From NCBI GenBank assembly GCA_026707545.1, contig JAPOWR010000001.1:1703778-1767777 (forward strand): a stretch of 64,000 nucleotides of DNA. The letters run 5' to 3'. The translations under genes and the position numbers were made by a program. The notes under the pieces were generated by a model. It was not told where the DNA came from and ran no database searches. It saw only the letters and a program-made list of their open reading frames with translations. Below are positions 57,765 to 64,000 of this stretch, piece after piece. Within the stretch, counting starts at the first letter, position 1; each line of letters starts with the position of its first letter. Origin of the DNA: Acidobacteriota bacterium. GTDB taxonomy: Bacteria; Acidobacteriota; Thermoanaerobaculia; Multivoradales; Multivoraceae.

Positions 57765-57786
57765 GCACAACAATGCATGACTGTGC
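57765..57786. promoter_or_regulatory. Candidate PadR operator
   Basis: GCACA (57765-57769) and TGTGC (57782-57786) form an inverted repeat around a TGCATG-containing centre, in an AT-richer patch about 45 bases upstream of the PadR start. Autoregulation by PadR is common; this site is only a guess. Confidence 0.35.
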
Positions 57787-57839
57787 AACGTAACTTCAGG
57801 CGCAGATTCCCCATGGGAGCCCCGCTTCATCCGGGTCCC

Positions 57840-59597
57840 TCAGGGCAGCGCGAACACGAACAGCGTGTTGTTCGAACTCGGACGGAGCTCCGCCGTCAGC
57901 CGCCGGAAGGTCGAGGTCGTACCGCCCTCCGCACCGGTGCCCACGGCCACGTACTGGCGGCCGTCGACTTCGTAGCTGACAGGGAAACCGGTGACCGAGG
58001 AGCCGAGGTTGATCTCCCAGAGCACGTCGCCGGTTTCCTGGTCCAGCGCCCAGAAGCGGCCGCCGACGTCGCCGCCGAAGACGAGGCCTCCCCCGGTTGA
58101 GACGAGCGACATCGTTACCGGCAGGCGTTCGTGGAGCCAGAGCGTCTCACCGGTCTCGGCGGAGATCGCGTAGACGGTGCCGAGCGTTTCCTTCCCGGGC
58201 GCGAACTGGGTGTCGTTGACGAGCGCGTAGTGCATCGCGCCCCGACCTATGCGCGTCGTCATCTGGGAGCAGAGATTCCGGAGCGGGTAGTACATCGCAT
58301 TCGTCAGCGGACTGTAGGCGCCGGCCTCCCAGTCCTTGCCGCCGAGGAGCGACGGACAGATCAGACGTTCCTGCTCCAGCTCGGTGAACACCACTTCCGA
58401 GTTCTCGATCACGAGGCCGGTCTCGCCGTCGATCCGCTCGATCACGTTTTGGGGCACTGTCGGCCGCGCCCACAGGAACTCTCCCGTTTCGCGGTCGAGG
58501 GTGTAGACAAGGCCCGTCTTGCCCGGGACGCCGGTGACTACCTTGCGCATCTCCCCTGCCTCGATCCCGGGATTGCGCCATGCGACGGCCTCCGCGTCGG
58601 GCGCGACGGCCGTCTCGACCAGCAGCCGCTCGAAGGGATGGTCCAGGTCCCAGTGGTCGTTCAGGTGCTGGTAGTACCAGCGCACCTCACCCGTCGCTAT
58701 CTCGAGTGCCAGGGTCGAGTTGTGGTACAGGTGCGTCTTCTCGTGGCCGCCAAGCAGGAACTTCGGCGCCGGCGACGTGACGGACGTGCCGGCGATCAGC
58801 AATTCGAGCTCGGGGTCGTAGCTCGGCGCCATCCAGGAGCCGACGTGGTGCCGGTTCTCGAACGCCAGGTCGCCCCAGGTCTCATTGCCGGGCTCGCCCG
58901 GCCCCGGGATCAGCGGCCGGCGCCAGAGTTCTTCTCCCGTCGCCGCGTCGTGCGCCGCGATGAAGCAGGCCTCGGGCCCCCGGTGCGGCCGGCAGCTCCG
59001 GCCTGAGATCACGCGGCCCGCGGCGATGATCGGTCCGGTCGAGTGCCTGGCCGGTTCCGTCTCGTAGTCGACGATCTGCGTCTCCCAGACCAGCTCCCCG
59101 GTCACCGCGTCCAGCGCGTAGACGTAGCCGTCATTCGCGGTGTCGATGATCAGACCGCCGTAGATCGCGATGCTCCGGTTGACCGTTTCCAAGCCGCCGA
59201 CGTAGGTCGCGATGTCCCTCGGAATCGGCCGCTTGTACTCCCAGAGAAGATCTCCGGTCACGGCGTCGATCGCCTGCGTGACGCTGCTCGGATTCGGGTA
59301 GTACATGACGCCGTCGTAGACGAGCGGCGTCCCCTGCTGGCTGCCTTCCTCCAGTCCGCGCGACCAGGCCAGCGTGAGTTCGGCAACGTTCTCCCGGTCG
59401 ATCTGGTCGAGAGGGCTGTAGGCCCAGCCGTTCTGGGTGCGGCGCCACATCAGCCAGTCCCCGGGGTCGGGATTCTCCAGCATCGCGTCGGTGACGGGGA
59501 CGAAGTCCTCCCCGGACTGTCCGTACACGGCAGGGGCCATCGCGGAAAGTAGCGCCACGACGGCCGCTGCGAACCGTGGTACTGGCTCTCGACTCAT
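57840..59597 (-). CDS. PQQ-dependent alcohol dehydrogenase-like quinoprotein, secreted
   Basis: This 585-residue protein has a signal peptide (FAAAVVALLSAMAPAVYG). Blade sequences such as LLWEYKRPIPRD, YALDAVTGELVWETQ, WRNPGIEAGE and ICPSLLGGKDWEAGAYSPLTNAMYYP match methanol/ethanol dehydrogenases of the PQQ type. There is no C-terminal cytochrome domain. It oxidises an alcohol in the periplasm and passes electrons to a separate cytochrome. ATG 59597 with AGGGAG upstream is preferred over GTG 59621. PQQ synthesis genes are not in the window. Confidence 0.87.
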   Translation of the reverse strand: MSREPVPRFAAAVVALLSAMAPAVYGQSGEDFVPVTDAMLENPDPGDWLMWRRTQNGWAYSPLDQIDRENVAELTLAWSRGLEEGSQQGTPLVYDGVMYYPNPSSVTQAIDAVTGDLLWEYKRPIPRDIATYVGGLETVNRSIAIYGGLIIDTANDGYVYALDAVTGELVWETQIVDYETEPARHSTGPIIAAGRVISGRSCRPHRGPEACFIAAHDAATGEELWRRPLIPGPGEPGNETWGDLAFENRHHVGSWMAPSYDPELELLIAGTSVTSPAPKFLLGGHEKTHLYHNSTLALEIATGEVRWYYQHLNDHWDLDHPFERLLVETAVAPDAEAVAWRNPGIEAGEMRKVVTGVPGKTGLVYTLDRETGEFLWARPTVPQNVIERIDGETGLVIENSEVVFTELEQERLICPSLLGGKDWEAGAYSPLTNAMYYPLRNLCSQMTTRIGRGAMHYALVNDTQFAPGKETLGTVYAISAETGETLWLHERLPVTMSLVSTGGGLVFGGDVGGRFWALDQETGDVLWEINLGSSVTGFPVSYEVDGRQYVAVGTGAEGGTTSTFRRLTAELRPSSNNTLFVFALP

Positions 59598-59670
59598 ACT
59601 CGACTCCCTGATCAGGGACACCTGAAAACGGCGAACGGCGAGCGTAGCGCAGGGGCGCTATCCTCGCGCG

Positions 59671-60918
59671 ATGCCCGCGACGGACAACGGCCGGATCGTG
59701 ATCACCGGACTCGGCGCCGTGACCCCGGTCGGCAACGACGTCGGCACGTTCTGGCGCCGAATGAAGGCCGGCGACTCGGGCGCCGGACCGATCACGGCGT
59801 TCGACACGGACGGCTTCAAGGTGAAGATCGCCTGCGAGGTGCGCGACTTCGAGCCCAGGGAGTGGCTGGAGGGCAAGGCGGCTCGACGCCTCGCGCGCGC
59901 TACCCACTTCGCCGTGGCTTCCGCCAAGCAGGCCGTCGCCGACGCGGAACTCGCCATCGAACCCGCCACGGCGCACCGCTACGGCATCACCTTCAACACC
60001 GGCGGCGGAGGCTTGGGAAGCATGGAAACCGGCACTCGTCGGCTGGTCGCGCGGGGGCCGCAGCAGGCGAATCCCTTCCTGGTGACGGACGTCATGCCGA
60101 ACGCCGTGTCCTGCCTGATCTCGATCGAGCTCGGGCTGACCGGGCCGACCACGACCTCGACCCTCGCCTGCGCCAGCGGCAACTACGCGCTGCTCGAGGC
60201 CTACCGGCTCCTGCGCTCCGGCGAAGTCGACGCCGTCATCGCCGGTGGCACCGAGGCGGGCATCACACCGCTGATCATCGCCACCTTCTCGCGCCTGCAG
60301 GCCCTCTCGACCCGCAACGACGACCCGAAGGCAGCAAGCCGGCCGTTCGACGCCGATCGTGACGGTTTCGTGTTCGGCGAGGGCGGTGTCGCCTTCGTCG
60401 TCGAAACCGAGCGCCACGCGGAGCAACGAGGCGCCAGGGTCTACGCCGAAGTCCGGGGTGGCGCCGTCACCGCCGACGCCCACCATCTGACCGCCCCTCG
60501 TCCCGACGGGTCCGGAGCGGCGGCCGCGATGTGCAGGGCCCTCGAATCGAGCCGCACCGACCCCGGCGAGGTCGACGCCGTCTTCGCCCACGGCACCGCG
60601 ACGCCGCTCGGCGACGTGGCGGAGACGCTGGCGATCAAGAAGGCGCTCGGGGAGCGGGCATCGGAAGTCGCCGTCACCGCCACCAAGTCGCAGGTCGGCC
60701 ACATGCTCGGCGCGGCCGGAGCGGTGTCGGCCCTGGCGGCGGTCAAGACGATCGAGGAGGGGACGATCCCGCCGACGATCAACCTCGACCGGCCGGACCC
60801 GGACTGCGACCTCGACTACGTCCCGAACCGGGCCCGGGCTCACCCCACCCGCGTGGCGCTCGTCAACGCCTTCGGCTTCGGCGGCCAGAACGTGGTGATC
60901 GTTCTCGGCGAGCGCTGA
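59671..60918 (+). CDS. Beta-ketoacyl-ACP synthase (KAS II / FabF-like)
   Basis: The protein has 415 residues. IVITGLGAVTPVGNDVGTFW is the KAS start. C167 in TSTLACASGNYAL is the active-site Cys; HGTATPLGD and KSQVGHMLGAAGAV carry the two His. NAFGFGGQN ends the fold. It condenses malonyl-ACP with acyl-ACP. The HGTATPLGD and CASG contexts differ slightly from housekeeping FabF (HGTSTPLND), so it may serve a specialised lipid or polyketide. No ACP, ketoreductase or acyltransferase gene is next to it. Confidence 0.9.
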   Translation: MPATDNGRIVITGLGAVTPVGNDVGTFWRRMKAGDSGAGPITAFDTDGFKVKIACEVRDFEPREWLEGKAARRLARATHFAVASAKQAVADAELAIEPATAHRYGITFNTGGGGLGSMETGTRRLVARGPQQANPFLVTDVMPNAVSCLISIELGLTGPTTTSTLACASGNYALLEAYRLLRSGEVDAVIAGGTEAGITPLIIATFSRLQALSTRNDDPKAASRPFDADRDGFVFGEGGVAFVVETERHAEQRGARVYAEVRGGAVTADAHHLTAPRPDGSGAAAAMCRALESSRTDPGEVDAVFAHGTATPLGDVAETLAIKKALGERASEVAVTATKSQVGHMLGAAGAVSALAAVKTIEEGTIPPTINLDRPDPDCDLDYVPNRARAHPTRVALVNAFGFGGQNVVIVLGER

Positions 60919-60928
60919 GGGAACCGAC

Positions 60929-61576
60929 CTACTTCCGGCCGAGCACCCTCTCCCGTACCGACGCCAGCACCCGCCGCAGCGCGCGGGGCGCCGTGTAGTC
61001 GACGATCCACGCCGGAAGACGTCCGCCGGGGTCGGTCAGCAGTCTGTACACGACAACCGTCCGTTCGGCGTCAAGCGGAATCAAGGTCCAGGAGCCCCTG
61101 CTTTCCCGCACGTTCCCGGATCCCTCGACGTAGGTCCAGCGTGCCAGCCAGCCCCTACCGGCTCCCGTCTCGACGGCACCGGTTTCCACGCGGACCGTGT
61201 AGCGCCGATCCTCCACCGGGAAGGGCATGTCCAGGATCTGCCGGTTCAGGTAGACGCCCGGCGAGACCGGCTCGACATCGGACTCGAGGACGCGCGGCAT
61301 GAACTGGTCGAAGTCGGCAGCCGCGTCGATGACATCCCGCACCGCGCTCAGAGGCGCTTCGATCACGCCGAGACCGCAGCCCTCCCGGATGCGGCCGCCG
61401 GCGGCACGTCTCGACACACGCCACTTCCCGGCCGCCGGCAAGTCCCATGTCAGAGGACCGCTGCTGAGACGTTTCTCTGGCGCTGACGCGAGATCGACCT
61501 CACACGGGTCCATCGCCTGCGCCGGAACGATGACCAGCGCCAGACAAACTGCAAGCGCGCCGGCCGCCCTCTTCAT
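60929..61576 (-). CDS. START/SRPBCC-domain lipid-binding protein, secreted
   Basis: This 215-residue protein has a signal peptide (AGALAVCLALVIVPAQA). The remainder follows a START-type helix-grip fold: WDLPAAGKWRVSRR, VIEAPLSAVRDVIDAAADFDQFMPRV, YLNRQILDMPFPVEDRRYTVRVE, GSWTLIPLDAERTVVVYRLLTDPGGRLPAWIVD. START proteins bind lipids, sterols included. It converges on the KAS gene with a 10-bp gap. A role in lipid transport through the periplasm is an inference. Confidence 0.83.
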   Translation of the reverse strand: MKRAAGALAVCLALVIVPAQAMDPCEVDLASAPEKRLSSGPLTWDLPAAGKWRVSRRAAGGRIREGCGLGVIEAPLSAVRDVIDAAADFDQFMPRVLESDVEPVSPGVYLNRQILDMPFPVEDRRYTVRVETGAVETGAGRGWLARWTYVEGSGNVRESRGSWTLIPLDAERTVVVYRLLTDPGGRLPAWIVDYTAPRALRRVLASVRERVLGRK

Positions 61577-61690
61577 GCCGTCGGCACTCTACTGCAGCTC
61601 TGAGCCGCGACCATGAGACGTTCCCGCCGGTCATACGTTCTTCCGATCCCGCCACGCACCGTCATACGGAGTAGCGTTCGATCATGTTAC

Positions 61691-61702
61691 GGTTGTACAA
61701 CC
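61691..61702. promoter_or_regulatory. Perfect palindrome before the antitoxin gene (candidate operator)
   Basis: GGTTGTACAACC is a perfect 12-base palindrome directly in front of ATG 61703. Antitoxins of the AbrB class bind such sites to repress their own operon. Binding here could also block the ribosome site or the promoter. Confidence 0.55.
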
Positions 61703-61933
61703 ATGGACAAGATCACCTTCTCTCCCAAACCCGTCACACTGTCCCCCAAGTACCAGGTCGTCATCCCGCTTGAGATCCGCACCGCTTTGCGGCTCAAGCC
61801 AGGCCAGAAGATCCAGGCGATTCGCGTCGGCGAGACGATCAGTCTCATCCCGGTCAGGCCGATGGAGGAGTATCGAGGGTTCCTCAGGGGAATCGACACC
61901 ACCGTCGAGCGTGAACCGGATCGAGAACTGTGA
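61703..61933 (+). CDS. AbrB/VapB-type antitoxin
   Basis: This 76-residue protein has an AbrB swapped-hairpin domain: LSPKYQVVIPLEIRTALRLKPGQKIQAIRVGETISLIPV. It neutralises the toxin encoded immediately downstream and represses the operon through DNA binding. The stop overlaps the toxin start by GTGA. ATG 61703 follows a 12-base palindrome. The longer reading from 61613 is not supported. Confidence 0.9.
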   Translation: MDKITFSPKPVTLSPKYQVVIPLEIRTALRLKPGQKIQAIRVGETISLIPVRPMEEYRGFLRGIDTTVEREPDREL

Positions 61934-62301
61934 ACGTCGTCGACTCGTCGGGGTGGCTCGAGTACCTGGCGGATTCTGAACGCGCGGACCTGTTTGAGGA
62001 GCCCATTCTCGATACAAGGAGACTTCTCGTCCCGACCATCTGCCTCTACGAGGTGTTCAGGATCACGTGCAGACAGCGCTCAGAAGCCGAGGCCCGTGAA
62101 GCCGTTGCGATCATGCAGCGAGGCCGGGTCGTGGCCTTGTCCCCCGAACTCGCCCTCCACGCAGCCCAGTTGTCCCTCAAGCACTCGCTACCGATGGCCG
62201 ACGCCTCGATCCTCGCGACCGCCTGGTCCGGGGAGGCGGAACTCTGGACCCAGGACGCGGACTTCGAGGGTCTGCCGGGCGTGCGCTACTTCCCCAGGTA
62301 A
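61930..62301 (+). CDS. vapC: VapC-type PIN-domain toxin (ribonuclease)
   Basis: The protein has 123 residues. VVDSSGWLEYL gives the first acid (D5), LVPTICLYEVFR the second (Glu), and MADASILATAW with LWTQDADFEGL the last acids of the PIN Mg2+ site. VapC toxins cut tRNA or rRNA when the antitoxin is degraded. Start is GTG 61930 overlapping the antitoxin stop. It converges on the symporter gene. Confidence 0.9.
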   Translation: MNVVDSSGWLEYLADSERADLFEEPILDTRRLLVPTICLYEVFRITCRQRSEAEAREAVAIMQRGRVVALSPELALHAAQLSLKHSLPMADASILATAWSGEAELWTQDADFEGLPGVRYFPR

Positions 62302-62312
62302 GCAGGCTACCC

Positions 62313-63674
62313 CTACGACAAACCTCTCCGCTCCGCCCGCAGCCGGTTGAAGTAGCCGGTCGCCGCCGCCTTCACCTTGGGCGCCAGGAGCAGCGTCGCG
62401 ATCAGGTTCGGCACCGCCATCATGGCCAGGGCGGTGTCGATCATGTTGATCACCATGCTGGCGCTCCACCAGGCGCCGACGAAGATGCCCAGGAGGTAGA
62501 ACCAGGTGTAGAGCCCGTCCCGCTTCGCGCCGAACAGGTAGGCGAAACAGCGCTTGCCGTAGTACGAGTAGCTGACCATCGTGGAGATCGCGAACATCAT
62601 CACGATCAGCACCAGCAGGGCGCGACCCGGCGCACCCAGGGCGCTCTCGACCGCGTCCGCGGTCAGGGACACACCGGTGATGTCGCCGACCGTTTCGAGG
62701 CCGCTCGAAAGGATGACGAAGGCGGTGAGGGAGCAGACGACGATCGTGTCGATGAAGGGGCCGAGCATCGCCACCAGGCCCTCGCGCACCGGTTCGTTCG
62801 TCCTCGCCGCGCCGTGCGCGAGCGGCGCGGTGCCGAGACCCGCCTCGTTCGAGAACGCGGCGCGGCGAACGCCGATCATCATCGCCTGCTGGAAGCCGAT
62901 GCCCATCGCGCCTCCCGCCGCGGCGGTGCCGGTGAAGGCCTCGCGGAAGATCCGACCGAACACCTCCACCGCGATGTCCGAGCGCACGAACAGAACGCAG
63001 AGTGCCATGCCCAGATACAGGACGCACATGACCGGCACGAACCGCCCCGTCACGGCACCGATCCGTTCGACGCCGCCAAAGGCGACCAGCGCGACCAGGG
63101 CCACGCAGCCCACTCCGGTCAGGATCGGATCGAGTCCGAACTGGGCGTTCAGGAGTTCCGCCACCTGGTTGCTCTGGAACATCGGCAGGCAGCCGAAGAG
63201 GCCGAAGGTGCAGAACATGATCGCCAGCGGCCGGAACTTCTTCCCCAGGCCGAGTTCGATCGTGTACATCGTGCCGCCGAGGAGCGCGCCCCGTTCGTCC
63301 CGGCCGCGGTAGATCTGGGACAGCGTGCAGGAGAAGAACTTGGTGCCCATGCCGACGACGGCCGCCACCCACATCCAGAACACGGCTCCGGCGCCGCCCT
63401 GGGTGACCGCGATCGCGACGCCGCCGATGTTGCCGACCCCGATCGTGGCCGCCAGCGCCGTCGACAGGGCCTGGAAGTGGCTGATGTGCCCCGGATCGTC
63501 CGGCGAGTCGTACTTCCCGAGCGTCACCGCAGTGGCGTGTCCCATGTGGAGCAGCGGCCGCAGGCGGACGTAGAGGCAGAAGAAAGCGCCGGACCCGATC
63601 AACAGGACGACCAGGGGCATGCCCCAGGCGTAGCCGACGACGACTTCCAGGAACCGCTCGAGCGAGGCCAGCAT
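62313..63674 (-). CDS. Alanine/glycine:cation symporter (AGCS family)
   Basis: This 453-residue protein has about ten TM helices. FQALSTALAATIGVGNIGGVAIAV is the AGCS signature near the Na+ site, followed by GGAGAVFWMWVAAVVGMGTKF. NEAGLGTAPLAHGAA and YSYYGKRCFAYLF are also conserved. It takes up alanine or glycine with Na+ across the inner membrane. It lies 34 bp downstream of the M16 peptidase gene, so it may import peptide-derived amino acids. Confidence 0.92.
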   Translation of the reverse strand: MLASLERFLEVVVGYAWGMPLVVLLIGSGAFFCLYVRLRPLLHMGHATAVTLGKYDSPDDPGHISHFQALSTALAATIGVGNIGGVAIAVTQGGAGAVFWMWVAAVVGMGTKFFSCTLSQIYRGRDERGALLGGTMYTIELGLGKKFRPLAIMFCTFGLFGCLPMFQSNQVAELLNAQFGLDPILTGVGCVALVALVAFGGVERIGAVTGRFVPVMCVLYLGMALCVLFVRSDIAVEVFGRIFREAFTGTAAAGGAMGIGFQQAMMIGVRRAAFSNEAGLGTAPLAHGAARTNEPVREGLVAMLGPFIDTIVVCSLTAFVILSSGLETVGDITGVSLTADAVESALGAPGRALLVLIVMMFAISTMVSYSYYGKRCFAYLFGAKRDGLYTWFYLLGIFVGAWWSASMVINMIDTALAMMAVPNLIATLLLAPKVKAAATGYFNRLRAERRGLS

Positions 63675-63708
63675 CGGGGTCAGGCCGCCCCGGCCGCTGC
63701 GCCAGGCT

Positions 63709-64000
63709 TCACTGGCCCACCGTTTCCAGACTCACCGGATCCCGCTCCGGCAGCATGGTGACCCCGCCGCCGATCTTCCCTGCCACCTCGGCCATCGTGG
63801 CGCGGCCGTCGGCGTCGCCCGGCTCGATCTCCTCCCAGTTGCCGACGATCAGCATGACGAGCCTGTCGGGCAGGAGATGCCGTTCGGCCACGCGCTTTAC
63901 CTCCTCCGGCGTCACCGCCTCGACGTTCGCCCGGTAGGTCCGCCAGTAGTCGTGAGGGCGGCCCAGGAACTCGTCCTGCGCGAAGATGGAAGCGATGGCC
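63709..64000 (-). CDS. M16-family zinc peptidase, C-terminal part (5' end beyond window)
   Basis: The frame is open from 64000 to a stop at 63709, about 97 residues. FLGRPHDYWRTYRANVEAVTPEEV, ahead of AERHLLPDRLVMLIVGN, is the typical end of an M16 (pitrilysin/processing peptidase) domain. The catalytic HxxEH lies further upstream, outside the window. It is probably a secreted or periplasmic peptidase and reads into the symporter gene. Confidence 0.82.
   Translation of the reverse strand, partial: AIASIFAQDEFLGRPHDYWRTYRANVEAVTPEEVKRVAERHLLPDRLVMLIVGNWEEIEPGDADGRATMAEVAGKIGGGVTMLPERDPVSLETVGQ

Overview
The window looks like chromosomal accessory and catabolic DNA from a GC-rich, Gram-negative bacterium. 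I infer an Acidobacteriota-like (Thermoanaerobaculia-type) lineage, possibly host- or sponge-associated. The grounds are the paired DUF1552/DUF1592 secreted proteins, sulfatases, tandem Cys-containing secreted modules, CaiB-type CoA-transferases and lipoprotein or Tat export signals. There are no rRNA, tRNA or ribosomal protein genes to confirm the placement. Coding density is very high and no gene-free stretch exceeds about 250 bases.

Layout. 1-4179 (-): a secreted metzincin-type protease with FN3/PKD modules, running off the left edge. 4267-10360 (-): a double-domain CoA-transferase followed by a DUF1552/DUF1592 pair. 10521-19278 (+): alpha/beta hydrolase, RND transporter, sterol C-24 methyltransferase homologue, a GPP34 (GOLPH3-like)-cytochrome P450 fusion and a COG2907-type FAD oxidoreductase. 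These face a convergent Rieske oxygenase (19301-20401, -) across a shared hairpin. This block reads as a sterol or triterpenoid tailoring and export locus and is the most novel part of the window. 20489-25135 (-): a redoxin selenoprotein with an in-frame UGA (UPYC active site) and a bacterial SECIS-like hairpin, a sulfatase, an AraC-Ogt fusion and a duplicated NIPSNAP-like protein. 25224-30619 (-): ankyrin protein plus a second DUF1552/DUF1592 pair.

30799-49684: a broad catabolic region. It holds a DUF1684 protein, a D-aminoacylase-like amidohydrolase, a PhyH dioxygenase, a second sulfatase, a tannase-family esterase, a MaoC-like hydratase, a VOC protein, two translationally coupled acyl-CoA dehydrogenases, a PQQ-like propeller, a Rieske ferredoxin, two ACMSD-type amidohydrolases, a CaiB/2-hydroxyacyl-CoA lyase pair and an MBL hydrolase. 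Together these suggest breakdown of branched-chain, aromatic or steroid-like acyl-CoAs, including an alpha-oxidation-like step.

49725-64000: class II cytochrome c lipoprotein, PepSY membrane protein, a set of secreted proteins sharing a SGRPDFSG-type N-terminus, a PadR/membrane protein unit, a PQQ alcohol dehydrogenase, a KAS II-type synthase, a START-domain protein, a VapBC-type module, a Na+/alanine symporter and the C-terminus of an M16 peptidase. Several dispersed or inverted repeats lie between genes. All functional statements come from motif recognition by eye; no database search was run.
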